Positions 1-10,976 of a stretch of DNA of 64,000 bases are shown here, one piece after another. The position numbers and the translations under genes were made by a program. The first letter of the stretch is position 1, and every line of letters begins with the position of its first letter. The stretch lies in the NCBI GenBank assembly GCA_035079385.1, contig JAVHKY010000056.1, positions 5,282,001 through 5,346,000 of the forward strand. Reading direction: 5' to 3'. This stretch comes from Aspidiotus rigidus (lineage: Eukaryota; Arthropoda; Insecta; Hemiptera; Diaspididae). The notes below the pieces were generated by a model. The model did no database searches. It had not been told where the DNA came from and saw nothing but the letters and a program-made list of their open reading frames with translations.

Positions 1-719
1 AGAGAGGGAAAAATGGAAGAGTGTGATACTGATGAAGAGGACAATTCGGAGGACTCAGGAAACGATAAAGAAATTAAAAAAAAAAAGGTTGTATGGATGA
101 ACAAGAGAAGTAAAGAATGAAAGAGTGTAAAATTGAACGAAATTAAGAACGAAGAAAAGCTTGAAAAGAAAATTAAGCAGATTGAATTGAACTACAAGAT
201 GGAAAGATACAAAGAAAATGGTGCATCTAACCATGAAATTCCAAATAATATTAAACTCCAGAGTTACTCCCTTTGTTTCATGTACCTACCTTACCCAAAT
301 TCCTAAATACCAGGATTAAAAGTAGCTATGAGTACTTTGTGTTTGCATAAGAATTTTGAATACAGGTCCCAAGAAAAGTCATCTGGAGAATTTCTACTTT
401 TTTTTATTTTTTAATGTTCAGAGTAGAAATACATGATATTATCTAGATAACTTACCGAGGTTATTAAAAATTATTCCTGTTCATATGTTTTCTATAGAAA
501 TTTTCTTCACCAATAATTTATTCATAATTTCTTACTTCTGTTTTGTTAAAAGTGATAGGCAATATGAAAAAAAATATTTTGAAAATTTAGATGACACAAA
601 TAACAAAAAATGCATAAGATTAAATAAAAAAAATAATATATTAAGTTTATATTCGAATTCCGAAAAAGGAGAAATATCTAAAAATAAAAATATGTGACAA
701 CGTGACTTGCTAGTTTTAT
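1..719. other. No gene seen; AT-rich intronic DNA
   Basis: Nothing coding can be supported here on either strand. The stretch lies 3' of the last visible exon of the minus-strand Corin-like gene, so it is probably intron leading to the protease exons outside the window. The short ORF at 485-697 is low-complexity Lys/Asn-rich translation of AT-rich DNA. Confidence 0.5.
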
Positions 720-950
720 TAGAACGAATAAAGATTCATTAGAGAAAACTTAGTAGGTTTAGAAAAAAATTATTAGAGAATTTTCTAATTAGAGGAAGTG
801 TGTTAGAGAGAATGACGGAAAACAGTATTAGAGAAATTGTCGTTAGAAAATTTTGTTTTGGAATAAATTGTTTTAGACAAAATTGTCTTGGAGAAATGTG
901 CAGTTAGAGAAAATGCGTTAGAGAAAGTGTCGGGATACCCGAAAAAAAAG
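720..950. repeat. Array of the word TTAGAGAAA, a possible solitary transposon end
   Basis: About eight diverged copies of a word close to TTAGAGAAAnTG lie 15-30 bp apart, ending in a short palindrome (GTCGGGATACCCG) and an A-run. The layout resembles the word-array terminal repeats of the MULE at 5733-7000, which also contains GTCGGG words. No partner end or transposase is visible nearby, so calling it a lone transposon end is inference. Confidence 0.4.
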
Positions 951-1271
951 AGTCACCGATTGGAAATGGTAAATTTGATCATTGATAAAGGCTAGAAAAA
1001 AATTGTCATCAATAGACAAGGTTGCAATCCAAAACTCAAAGAATCAAGTTTATACATGAGATGTAACCTTTCTGAATAATTGTTAATTTTGAACCGAGAC
1101 CACTAATCAGTTTTTTCTTCATTCGCTTCAAAATATTTATCTTGCTTTTTTCTTAAATTTCCGTCGACCAGAATTTCGAGTTTTGTGGAGAGATTTTTAA
1201 CTGTTTAAGGGTGTTTTTCGCTCGGTAGATTTTTTTTCAAACGCGTCGTCTAAAACCTTGAAAAATCTTAC

Positions 1272-1471
1272 CATATTCAGAGCATATGGCTTTTACAGCT
1301 GGAAAATGATCGTCAGTAATGCAGGGTTTCAATTCACGAAAGAATTCAATTTTATTATCTTCTGCTCTTAAACGATTGTAGTGTATATAATCAATTTGCG
1401 TGTATTCCGATCTGTTGACCAGTTCCGTGAATTTTGGATGTCTAAAACGGAATTTAATTTTAGCATCATAA
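1272..1471 (-). CDS. Corin: Corin-like gene exon: C-terminal half of SRCR domain
   Basis: This 200-nt exon has an acceptor AG at its 5' side (1472-1473) and a GTAAG donor after 1272. It reads 66 full codons in the phase left by the upstream SRCR exon (split codon AC|T). The end, with PCITDDHFPAVKAIC, resembles the closing Cys-containing strand of the degenerate SRCR domain that precedes the protease in Corin-type enzymes. The exon ends in phase 1, so coding continues to the left. The trypsin-like catalytic domain expected next was not found in the remaining 1.2 kb and is presumably outside the window. Confidence 0.8.
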
Positions 1472-1520
1472 CTGAAAATTGGCGAGGAAAAATAGTTTAA
1501 ACATCACCAAATAAACTTAC

Positions 1521-1665
1521 GTGTAGCCTAACAACTGGCACATTAGACTTGAAGAATTCTGTTGATCCCACGAACTTATGCACGCTGTTCTGAAAGACTT
1601 TTCCTTTGCTACGAAAATCTCTACGTTACCCGACCCAATGTCGCCCATCTGGTCGCTTAATCGAA
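1521..1665 (-). CDS. Corin: Corin-like gene exon: N-terminal half of SRCR domain
   Basis: This is a 145-nt exon with 47 full codons between an ATCAG acceptor and a GTAAGT donor, and a 49-nt intron to the next exon. Joined in phase 1 to the LDLa exon it opens with VRLSD, followed by the scavenger-receptor pattern G.VEIFV, C.S.WD and LMCQLLGY. The domain continues in frame into the exon at 1272-1471. In Corin-family proteases this membrane-proximal SRCR module sits between the LDLa repeats and the trypsin domain. Three independent phase matches support the splice model. Confidence 0.88.
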
Positions 1666-2257
1666 CTGATAAGATAATCGATTTATAATATTTTTCTTAT
1701 TAGTGGGTTTCACATTAGCGAAGGGAAGATGAAACAAAACATTAAGGGATCTAGTAATGCAAGAATCACATTTTTATCCAGCATCCCTCAACCAATTCTG
1801 ATTTACTCTTATATATTCGTCGAGCAAATCATAATTTTTAAAAATTTTTTCTGTTTCTAATATGGACTTGCAAACTTTTAGATATTACAAATATTTTTCA
1901 TTTCATACTATTTCAACATTGATTTACATCTTAAATTTTCAATCTTATGGCAAGTGGTTGTATAGCACGGTTCTACTCCGACTCCCCTTTTTGTCATTAA
2001 CGAATAGATATCTATCGTTTTTCTTCAAAGACGACCCTCTGCTAAAACTTATCCTTCGTCATCTTCAAGAAGATCATATTTCATATCATATGGAGCAGAC
2101 GCTAAATAGTTCTCATAGTAAACATTTCTGTGGATATAATGAACGAATGTTGAGAAAGAAGAAACATTGATAAGATTTTACGTACGTACATATTTCGTTT
2201 TTCTTTTTCTTTATGAAAAGGTTTGATTTATATTTGAACAATTTAATTAATATTTAC

Positions 2258-2470
2258 CACAATTACGTTCATCTTGACCCCACGGACAATTCACCACACC
2301 ATCGCATATATTTGGAGTAGCAATACAGCGTCCATTTCCGCAGTGTAACTGACCTGGACACTGTTGACAGTTCAGTTCATCAGTTTCATCTTGACAGTCA
2401 ATGTGTCCATCGCATCGCCAATCAGCTGGAATACATCTCGTTTCATCGCACTTGAAGCCATCTTTACAAA
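2258..2470 (-). CDS. Corin: Corin-like gene exon: two LDL-receptor class A modules
   Basis: This 213-nt exon holds 70 codons plus split codons at both ends. It encodes two complete LDLa modules, each with six cysteines and the acidic Ca2+-binding ending: [16 protein letters not shown] in the first and [16 protein letters not shown] in the second. The acceptor is TTTCACAG and the donor GTAAAT. LDLa modules bind ligands or partner proteins outside the cell. Two adjacent modules between a frizzled domain and an SRCR domain are characteristic of Corin-type proteases, and the phases agree with both neighbours. Confidence 0.93.
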
Positions 2471-2546
2471 CTGTGAAATGAAAGATTTTTTACATCAACA
2501 ATAATGGAAGGCGTATCTTACGATGGTGATAACATCATAAAAATAC

Positions 2547-2699
2547 CAGCTATTTTTTCTTGCTTCAGATGATCTTTCACTTCTTTGCTGCCCACGCATT
2601 CGTCCGGATTATCGGTATCGGGCAGTGCCGAACAATTTATTCGTCGAGGTAGTTGCAAACCAAAGATTTCCAAAAATAATCCACATCGTCGATTTGTTT
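2547..2699 (-). CDS. Corin: Corin-like gene exon: end of frizzled cysteine-rich domain
   Basis: This 153-nt exon (acceptor ATTCACAG, donor GTATTT) is read in the frame set by exon 23341-23524 (split Glu codon GA|A). It contains CGLFLEIFGLQLPRRINC and PDECVG, the typical close of a frizzled CRD. The preceding exon is about 20.6 kb away, so the intervening intron contains the whole Polinton-like element. Correct splicing over that intron is inferred from domain continuity and matching phase. Confidence 0.88.
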
Positions 2700-3069
2700 C
2701 TGTGAATTAGAAAATACGATATGAGGGCGTCGTACTCGTACTCGGACACCACCAGAAAATTTGATTTTTACAACCTGCATGCACCATCAAGACTAGATAG
2801 AGAGATGTATTTTATAGTGATGGAGTGGAGGAGGGGAAATGCGAATTAGAAAAACGCCACAGAAAATAATGGTTGTGTCTAATGGAAAATTCATATCTTG
2901 GTTTGCCTGATGGTGGTATCAACGTATACCGAAAGTTCGCTGTGTTAAAGTGGTAGAAGCCTGGCTTTCTTTAAAAATTTTTCCAGTCTTATAATTGGCT
3001 ATTACATTTAGGTATGTGAGAATCCGTAGATCATTTCGTTCACCCGACCTTAACTATAAAACAGGACTG

Positions 3070-3070
<1 letters not shown>

Positions 3071-3162
<92 letters not shown>
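3071..3162. repeat. (CT)n microsatellite
   Basis: An uninterrupted CT dinucleotide run of about 90 bp inside the large Corin intron. Confidence 0.98.
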
Positions 3163-3164
<2 letters not shown>

Positions 3165-3842
3165 ATTTCCCTAAATTCATGAGAATTTATTTTCCTGTTT
3201 TTTTCAAAAACTGAAAGCAATACTGTTAAGTCTTTTTTTTTTTTTTCAACATCCAGAATGGATCCATTATCGCACTATTATCGTGAAAAACAACTTTCAA
3301 ACAGAGAGATTGTCCGGAGTAATATCGTTATCATAAGCATACCAGAAGAAAAATAATGAGGTATTGAAAAGAAGAAACTTTTTTTATAAGAATTCAGAAA
3401 ATACAATGCAAAGGCTAAACAGAAATTTGAAAAATGCTATGCAAATATAAAATCTTAGGTGACTTGTAGTATGTCTTCATAATCAGTAATCACGCGATAA
3501 ATGCAACGATAAGTGTAGTATTATCATCAATATTGACTGACGTACCAAAAGGAAAAACTTCCGCAATTTGGAAATTGCTGTGCAAAAATTAAATCTCAAA
3601 TAACAGAGAATGTATGTACATATAACTTGAGTTACGTCACAACACATGAACTTTTTTTTTTCTTTCTTTTTTTTCTCGCGATTGTATGGGGGCTGAGGGC
3701 TCTAGCTTTGCCAGAGGCAAGAGCCCCAAAAAAAAGAAATCAACTGACAACTGGCTAGAAATATTTTTTCTAGGTTAGATGTGTGTAAAAGCAATCTTTA
3801 TTCTAGAATCAATACGTTTTTTAATTTTACGGTCATCCATCA

Positions 3843-3976
3843 TAGAGAAATATACTCGAAGAGAGTAACGAAACAATACAAGAACCGCACAATATTATAA
3901 ACAGACCGAGCGCTTTCGACTAAACAGTCATTCTCACGGTATAGAAAGCGTTACTCTCTTCGAGTATATTTCTCTA
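3843..3976. mobile_element. 134-bp MITE with 28-bp inverted repeats
   Basis: TAGAGAAATATACTCGAAGA... at 3843 is repeated inverted, ending at 3976, with a 78-bp spacer. The word CAATCTTTATTCT lies just upstream (3792-3804) and just downstream (3977-3989). A related, more diverged copy is at 62985-63140; both follow the shared flank TTACGGTCATCCAT. No coding capacity. Confidence 0.7.
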
Positions 3977-4068
3977 CAATCTTTATTCTGTTATCAAAGA
4001 GCGTAAAGTTTATTTTTTTATTATTTTTTTCTTTTTTGTCTGTGTTTATGTACGCACTCTTCCCACAA

Positions 4069-4074
4069 CCCACC
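4069..4074. repeat. Left target-site duplication CCCACC
   Basis: The 6-bp sequence CCCACC directly precedes the left inverted repeat and is repeated exactly at 21637-21642, right after the right repeat. A 6-bp duplication is the hallmark of Polinton/Maverick integration. Confidence 0.85.
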
Positions 4075-5160
4075 AGTAGATGAGATATATTCCTTCTGGC
4101 GCACTTCCTCATTTCTCTAGCGCAGAGCACAATTTACTCATTTTTCAACCTCTCTAAAAATCCTAGAAATCTCCTCAATTTTCATCGTGAATATTTGATT
4201 GTTTTTAAGCTAAATATGAATCAATTCACCCTATTTTTCTTCCAAGCTAGTTCGAAAATTTCAGAGTTTTTGTATCAATTCTGTATCAATTTTCTATATT
4301 TTTACCATAAATATATATCTCTCATGAGAGCTACATTCCAACTCTCCTAAAATACGAGAAATGTAAGAATTTTCCTTCTGGCGCAGTCAAGCGCAGAGAC
4401 TAATTTCTGTCAATTTGTTATTTTTCATTCAATTTTAAAAATCCTAAGAAGAAGCGCGCAGAGGACTAACTTTCAACATTTTGAGGCTATTTTTTTCACA
4501 TTTTTCATATAATTTTAAAAATCCTAAACAGAAGCGCAAGGACCTGTTTCTCTCATTTTGAGGCAAATTTTTCTCATTTTTCATTGAATTTTAAAAATCC
4601 CAAAAAAAAGCGTAGCCGGGTCAATTTCTCTCATTATGAGCTATAGCGCAGTGTAGCGCAGGGGGGTTAATTTCTCTGATTTTTCATTGAATTTTAACAA
4701 TCTTAAAAAGAAGCGCAGGAAGTGATTTCTCTCATTTTGGAGTTAATTTCTCTGATTTTTCAATTAATTTTAAAAATCTTACGAAGAAGTGAATGGAGCA
4801 ATTTCTCTTATTTTGAGGCTATCTAATTTCTCGCATTTTCCACTCAATTTAAAAGATCTTTAAAAAGCACAGAGGTTAATTTCTCGCATTTTTCATTCAA
4901 TTTTAAAAATCTTAAAAAGAAGCACAGTGAAGCGTGGGGGTTAGTTTCCTCATTTTTGGGTTAATTTATCTCATCCTTCTTTCAATTTCAACTAACCCAA
5001 AAAATGTTAAAAATCCTCCCTGAATATTTTTTGTTTTTAAAGCGAATAATTAATAATTTTACTCTTTTTTCCATCTCTGCTAGTGCAAAAATTTCAGAAG
5101 TTTTGTATCAAATTTCAATAATTTTTTCTCTATTTTTAACTCTAAAAAATTATCGTAGGT
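4075..5160. repeat. Left terminal inverted repeat with subterminal array
   Basis: The outer ~320 bp match the right end in inverse orientation. Further in, at 4390-4990, a unit of about 75-90 bp recurs some seven times, each with TTTCATT.AATTTTAAAAATC and an AAGCGCAG-type word. A second degenerate copy of the outer block follows at about 5030-5160 and a weaker third up to about 5360. Confidence 0.8.
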
Positions 5161-5542
5161 GAACCTCCTACGAAGTTATATGTACAATAATTGAACTCTT
5201 TCTGCACCAACTTTCAACCATCAATATGAATTTCCATCGCAGTTGAGCGCATTGCACAAATTTTACCGTTTTTTCTACATTTCTGAATAACCAAAAAAAA
5301 AAAAAAATCCACACAGAATATTTCATCGTTTTCAAAGCACATATTGATGTTTTTCCTATGCGGTGAAACCTGTTCTGTTGGAATGACGTAGGAAGACATC
5401 AACCATAGCTTGAATTTACTCGCCACAGAGTGTCATGACGTTACATCTTAGACGATGTAATCGCTGCTTTCACTAGGTACCTACGCAGTATTATCTGGAA
5501 TTTTTGTGTGCTCAGTTCTTTTCTTTGTTTCCGTGACCGCAC

Positions 5543-5551
5543 TATATTAAA
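5543..5551 (+). promoter_or_regulatory. TATA-like box upstream of the secreted-protein gene
   Basis: TATATTAAA lies 42 bp before the ATG at 5593, a spacing consistent with a TATA box and a short leader. Position is the only support. Confidence 0.35.
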
Positions 5552-5592
5552 AGATTTAAATTTTGTTACCGTTTAGAATTATTACTGTTGTC

Positions 5593-5689
5593 ATGAAGTT
5601 AGCTTTTGTATTATATGTAACAATTGCGTTCTTGTATGTATCTTCGCGGTATGTATCGGGAAATTCGCAGATCGAAATTAATAATCGGG
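5593..5689 (+). CDS. Predicted secreted protein, exon 1 (signal peptide)
   Basis: ATG at 5593 opens a classical signal peptide: MKLAFVLYVTIAFLYVSS, then a likely cleavage region around SRYVSG|NS. A donor G|GTAATG follows at 5690, leaving phase 1. Spliced to 7055-7332 the product is about 124 residues. The gene lies wholly inside the Polinton-like element and its intron contains a deleted MULE. The family is not recognised. The pairing of the exons rests on phase agreement, a TATA-like box upstream and a polyadenylation signal downstream. Confidence 0.5.
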
Positions 5690-5732
5690 GTAATGCGCGT
5701 TTTTCCATTTCCTATGCCCGTTTTATTTAAAA

Positions 5733-7000
5733 TTCCCGAAAAAAAACCGACAGTTTTTTCCCGACAAATTTTTTCCCCGACATAAAATTTCCCGACTCTA
5801 CAACACCCGACAAGCCGAAATTATTGAAGTTTATTATTCTTGATAAATTATTGCTTCACATATGTCACGTTAATTCGATAGTGTGGCCGCGAGAGTCCGA
5901 AGGTACGTTAGTTCGTCGCCCTCCTCGACATACTGCTCGTACTGGAGAGTTATACCATGTATACGTTCTTCGCGCTGTAGCCACTTACGTGCGGGGCTGT
6001 TCTTCACGCGGCGCCCCATACTTAACTCTAGGAGACAAACCTCGGTGTTCGCTTGTTCTTTCTTCAATTCATTTATTAAACTGAAAATGTCAGGATGCAC
6101 TTTACCGACCACAGTACGAAAACGGTTGTGCCAACCCTCACTCACATTGTTTGTGCGGTGAGAGTTGGCGAGAACCGTTTCGTACTGGTTCCAAGCTCTC
6201 GGCGCATATCGTGGTCGCACTGCGCGACGTCTGCCTCTAGCTGGTACACCGCGTACGTAGTACCTGTCGAAATATTGTAAAAGTTGTGCCATTTCATCTG
6301 GGCTGTCGTCGCGTAATTCTAGAAACAAGCGTTGTACTTCCTCAGTTGGCACGAAAGCAAGTGCGAGGAGCATGTGGGTATATGTACGCACGCTGTGCTC
6401 GTCGTTGTACCGCCCCTGCACACACCAATCAATGCATCGCGCACTATTGTCGATGGCGGTAGCGTTCGCTGCGTCTCCGCTAAATTCTTCACGTCTTCAA
6501 TTACAACGAGTGCCTGTACAGTATCACGGTTGGGAGGATGAGAGTGGTTCGAGGTAGTAGGCCCAGATATGACAGTGATCGGATCCAACGGCCGGGCGTT
6601 TTGCAACGTTACTGCTCTGGCGGAACATTCGCCGGTCCTCAATTGTCTACAATCCCAGTAGACACGATTACCTCTCCGCCGTGACTTGACTACATGAAAC
6701 CGTCTATTGCCAACTTCGTTCCAACCAGCTTCGCCATTTCGAATGTTTGAAGTGCGAGTGAAACTGCCGCGCGTCGCAGTGTACGTTTTCAATGCAATGT
6801 ATGTTTTCAATGCAATTGCTAGGGAACTTTTTATCGGACTTCATCAGATGTCGGTAAAAATAGGTGTCGGGAGAAATAATTGTCGGGATAAATAGGTGTC
6901 GGAATAAATTAGTGTCGGGTAAAAAATTTCGGGAAAATGCATGTCGGGGAAAAAATTTGTCAGGAAAAAAACTGTCGGGTTTTTTTTTCGGGATTTTTCA
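5733..7000 (-). mobile_element. Internally deleted MULE with word-array inverted repeats
   Basis: Both ends consist of repeats of a word like TGTCGGG(A/T)AAAAA. The left end (5733-5815) and the right end (about 6850-7000) are inverted copies, the right having roughly eight words. Between them lie the two overlapping frames of a MULE protein on the minus strand. No clean 8-10 bp target duplication could be found. The insertion sits in the intron of the secreted-protein gene. Confidence 0.7.
5870..6810 (-). pseudogene. MULE transposase remnant: FLYWCH N-terminus joined to C-terminal part
   Basis: The frame at 6810-6319 encodes a FLYWCH-type zinc finger (NRVYWDCRQLRTGECSARA ... SNHSH). After an overlap, a second frame at 6421-5870 encodes the C-terminal MULE region with RTNNVSEGWHNRF, ending ATLSN. 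The central DDE catalytic core is missing, and the frame changes near 6320-6420. It is therefore a deleted, non-autonomous copy. The same C-terminal motif occurs in the MULE fragment at 45270-45602. No ATG start can be assigned. Confidence 0.75.
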
Positions 7001-7054
7001 ACAGAATCGATGATTATGAGGATGTTCGTTGATCTAGATCACCAATCTTTATAG

Positions 7055-7332
7055 GACCTACAGAGAAAATTATTTATTCATATGCAGTGCCTACACATAT
7101 CAATCGTATGAACATCACGATCTTCAAGCACCTCAATGCAGAGGATGAAGGAATAGTTATTGCTACGAAAAAACTTGGAGATGATGAAAATCAATGTTTC
7201 TGGGTAAGCGGTAAATATGAATCACCGCAATTATTAAATTGTACCAACCCAATAACTTGTATGAGTGATCAGAATTGTAGAGAGCGGAGTGAGAGTGAGT
7301 TTATAGGGCCAACTGAAAGTATACCTATTTGA
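7055..7332 (+). CDS. Predicted secreted protein, exon 2 (terminal)
   Basis: Acceptor TTTATAG precedes 7055, and joining to exon 1 restores a Gly codon (G|GA) and an open frame of 91 further codons to TGA at 7330. The mature part is hydrophilic with four to five cysteines (NQCFW, LLNC, ITCM, QNC) and a repeated GPTE motif near both ends. AATAAA follows at 7361. I do not recognise the family. It could be Polinton cargo or a host gene trapped between the inverted repeats. Confidence 0.5.
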
Positions 7333-7360
7333 CCTAAATTTGTAACGAATACATTTTTGA

Positions 7361-7366
7361 AATAAA
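7361..7366 (+). terminator. Polyadenylation signal AATAAA
   Basis: A canonical AATAAA 29 bp after the TGA of the predicted secreted-protein gene. Confidence 0.5.
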
Positions 7367-8225
7367 ATGGTATATTGTATCTCAGAACATCGACTTATTT
7401 TATTATGAATGTGTCATGGATTGGTACTCATATTTCGAGACTCGTTCCTACACAAGTAAATATATATTTTTTTTTAAAAAAAAGGTAAACGAGCACGCCC
7501 ATTAGGAGCTGCGCGTCACTGCAGTGCTAGGTCAAACTATGTAGCGTTGATGGAACAGACAATACCAGAATAATTATGAACTTTGTTCGATACATCCTGT
7601 ATGATATTATGAAAAGTTGGGGTGACGTACTCTTTTTCCCAGACATGAACTCTACCCAGTCTGACCATAAATACTGTCCGTTGTAGGGTCTCAAAGTTTG
7701 AATTTGAAATTGAAAAGCAGTCACTTTTAATAAGTGTAATTTTGTCATTTTTATTCATTTTTCACAATTTTTCATTTCAACTCTTGACTTCAATGTGAAT
7801 AAATCATCTTAAAAATAACCGCAGATTCCCTAACATCATAGGGTGAAAGAAATACGGTTACTGAAATTAAAAAATCGTGTTGACATCTTTTTGTACAGAA
7901 TATTTTGTTCACACGAGCTGTACAGTGGAGGATTACTGCTTGTAGTTGTACGCACAACATTAGAACAGGTTTTTCCCTAGAAAAGCGGGAAAAAAATTAA
8001 TTCGAGAAGTACGACTGCGCTTATGTGGAGTAGAAAGTACTATTCTTCATACACACAAGTTTCGTGTGTAAATAGATGGTCTACATTCTTTGTTTAATTA
8101 GGTGATAGAAGATATTTATCGATTTATGAAATCAGTGACGCGATGGATGAGGAGACATCTTCCTCTCGAGTGATACAACATTCTACTTAAGAATTAATTA
8201 ATTTGTCCGGACGGATTATATAATT

Positions 8226-8476
8226 AGAAGGTCGAATATGTCCGGCACTGCCGTCCAAAATTTGAAGAAAAATTCAAAAAATAAACAAATAAAAGATTTA
8301 TTTATTTATTTATTTATTTATTTATTAAAAACCCGACGTTTCGACAGTACAACTGTCATTATCAAGGGTTATGTCGAAACGTCGGGTTTTTAATAAATAA
8401 ATAAATCTTTTATTTGTTTATTTTTTGAATTTTTCTTCAAATTTTGGACGGCAGTGCCGGACATATTCGACCTTCT
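8226..8476. mobile_element. 251-bp foldback element
   Basis: AGAAGGTCGAATATGTCCGG at 8226 and its inverse ending at 8476 bound a nearly perfect palindrome of over 100 bp per arm. Each arm carries a (TTTA)n run and the core ACCCGACGTTTCGACA. Folding is evident. Insertion inside the Polinton-like element is likely but no clear target duplication is seen. Confidence 0.75.
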
Positions 8477-8485
8477 AACATTCTA

Positions 8486-8632
8486 CTGTTTGACCAGCGA
8501 AAGAAGGCAGTTTTCTTATCGCAAAACATGACGCAAAGTTGTGAAATGTACGTTTCAAACCCCTGATGAAGCATGATATCGCATGATAAGTATTTGCGAT
8601 AAGAAAACTGCTTCCTTTCGCTGGTCAGACAG
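8486..8632. mobile_element. 147-bp foldback element with 40-bp arms
   Basis: Arms at 8486-8525 and 8593-8632 (CCAGCGAAAG...TTCTTATCGCAAA and its inverse) enclose a 67-bp spacer. It lies only 9 bp from the previous foldback element. Confidence 0.65.
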
Positions 8633-9090
8633 ATTGGTCAGACAGTAGGTTCTACTTCAGCGCAAGAGAAATCAATCTTTACGTTAATAACATGTGGAAA
8701 AATAGTTTATATTATTTCATATTTCTCCAAATCATGGTCAAAACAAAAAGTGAATCAGGCCTACCGATGAAAGAGCTGAAGATTTGGAACACGGGTGATT
8801 TCACGCGATAAGCGCAACAGTCAACAACATCAAAAAATCCGGGATGAATACAACAAGCGCGTACGTAATTCTCTCAATAGTAGTAGATTGCTTAACTAGT
8901 TACAAACGCTCGCTTTCGTATATAGTCAAGCGAGTTACTTTTTTTAACAAGTACACGCGAAAGTAAATTTACACTAGTGAAGTAGTGAAAAAACACTTTC
9001 GGTGACTCACGTCACGTTTTTCACCCACAGTCTTGACAGTGCCGGATAAACGCCACTTCGCTACCAAAAACCGTTGTAGAATGGCTACTT

Positions 9091-9221
9091 ACAGTACATG
9101 TGGCGTAGGTGAGTCTTTTCATAACGAGTACCTATACATACGTTTGCGGAACGAGCAAAGCGAGTGAAGCAATGTATGTACGAGTTATAAAGACTCACCT
9201 ACAACACTTGTACTGTACAAG
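9091..9221. repeat. Imperfect palindrome, about 130 bp
   Basis: TACAGTACATGTGGCGTAGG... is repeated inverted ending ...ACTTGTACTGTA at 9221, with a loop rich in AGCGAGTGAAGC-like words. A MITE or foldback relic is the simplest reading. Confidence 0.5.
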
Positions 9222-9473
9222 GCTTTAAAACACAAATACTTTGAAGACAAATTTGTACATTGGAAGTATACGTTTTCGTGCGGTATGTTTACGTCATAGT
9301 TTTTTCGCAACGGTTTTTCGTGTATAAAAGACCATCCGTGACGTCATTTCGTTTTTTTCACACGCTCCGTGCACACGCTGAAAATCGTTACCTACGTCAC
9401 TGAAAATCGTTTCGCAAAAACGTACTTACGATGCATGCGTGTTTTAAATAGCGTTTTCGTTGTACGTGTTAAG

Positions 9474-9667
9474 GAAAAGAAATTGGTAACATAAAATTTG
9501 AAGGACAGTTCATCGGAAACTCTTACTTAGAGTTATATGTAACAAAAAGCAATGACAGCTCATACCAAATATCCCTCATCAGCGGTTGGAAACTGCCCTT
9601 GGAAAACTTTTGTATAAAGTTTGCTGGTACGATGGAAAAACTTCAAAATATTCCAAGTTTGTGTAAG
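9474..9667 (+). pseudogene. Possible terminal exon of a second unrecognised gene
   Basis: From 9474 an open frame of about 64 codons (GNIKFEGQFIGNSYLELYV at its start) runs to TAA at 9665, with AATAAA at 9724. An upstream ATG exon at 8692-8794 (hydrophobic start MWKNSLYYFIFLQIMV, donor GGTGATT) would join in matching phase 1. A one-base shift in the T-run at 9658-9661 would extend the frame to 9707 with more cysteines, so the copy may be broken. Weak evidence. Confidence 0.22.
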
Positions 9668-9909
9668 AACTGGTCACCAGTTAGCTTTTGTACTTGTGTC
9701 CCATAATTTATTGGCTACTTTTTAATAAAGTTATGTTAAATTTGTGTAAATTTTTATAATTACGTCACCGAGTCAGCCGGCCATATATGACCGCCGAAAC
9801 CTGTGTAGAGACTAGTAGAGACGCTAACTTCAACCTTCCTCTCTGCGTTTCTCATGTAGGAGTGGAGACCTACCAATGCCCGTATTAAAAGGTTGAGGTT
9901 TTACCTTTT

Positions 9910-10263
9910 TCATGAATGAAGAATGCGACAGAGTAAATTATCCTGTTTCTCTATAACAAGTATAGATATCAACTCACAAGGATTCCACGATAGTTCACCA
10001 TTTTGCTCTTCAGCTATAGCTGGATAATTTTTGAATAAATCATTAATTTCTTTCTCTCGTCTAAATAAATTGTTAAGTGTGAGACTTAAGAAACCAATTT
10101 TAGGATAATTTTGCCAGAGACGTCCTATCCATCTCAATTTCCTCCCATAACGATCGGAAATATTAAATTCATTCTTAACCGCTAGACAAAAAGAAGTAGA
10201 AATCTCTCCCTTTCTCTTTTTTTTCAGAAAATAATGTATAAAATTTATCGAGATTTGCTCCAT
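9910..10263 (-). CDS. Unrecognised ORF, possibly an exon
   Basis: A 117-codon minus-strand ORF beginning MEQISINFIHYFL, basic and helix-rich (KKKRKGE, RRWIGR-like runs, LSLTLNNLF). A strong donor-like GTGAGT falls within the codons after WNP (about 9981), so the real coding part may end there and splice onward. The gene lies within the left arm of the Polinton-like element. No family is recognised. Confidence 0.35.
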   Translation of the reverse strand: MEQISINFIHYFLKKKRKGEISTSFCLAVKNEFNISDRYGRKLRWIGRLWQNYPKIGFLSLTLNNLFRREKEINDLFKNYPAIAEEQNGELSWNPCELISILVIEKQDNLLCRILHS

Positions 10264-10976
10264 ACTGGCAATTCTTGCACGAGTTAAATTATAATCATTT
10301 TCACTGCACTCTGCTCAATTTACAAGCGCTATCATTTCTTCCAACTCTTTTCAAATACTGTATTAGAAAGCTTTGACATTATTAATAAAATTGAGTAATT
10401 TCAATAGAGATCTTCACAAATGCAACGAATGCGAGTACGAAGTAAAATTGACGAACACAACAAATACAAAAATTGACAGTCATTAGAGGCTAATAGCTGA
10501 TAATTATCATCATTCATCGGCCTGGTCAACAGCTGATGGAATCACACAAGAAGAACCATGAGGTCCTTTAGTACAAGGTACAATATCAACTAGGTCCCAT
10601 GTAGGACTAAATGTAGTTTCTCATAGCGCCGCTAGTAGCGCTAGTGTGTATCATTTGTATGATGAAATAATATAGCTAGGCCCTAGGGAACGTTAGTTTC
10701 CAACCACAGCCGATCTCGCATGATGCAATTTATTGAGTGTGACCAATTTCAACGAGTGAAAATTTTTTTGTTCGTTGAATTTTTTCAAAACTAGTTGGGT
10801 GGTGCATCAATTTAATTTATGAATCTTTTTTAAATACCTTAATTAGTAATCATGTTTTTTGGTGAAGTGAATATTCAGAAATCTGTCTTGTTATATTTCA
10901 GTTATTGAGGGAACATCTAAGATCATTATCATTTCTTTCCTCATACTTATCATTTTTTTTTGAGTAATTCTTTTTC

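Noticed and set aside
1862..2170. 102-codon plus-strand ORF
   Set aside because: Lies in the intron between the LDLa and SRCR exons on the other strand; low-complexity, no domain.
7841..7980. Open stretch with HELYSGGLLLVVVRTTLEQVF, tested as a Pif1 helicase end
   Set aside because: Does not contain the conserved YVALSR motif; no helicase motifs nearby.
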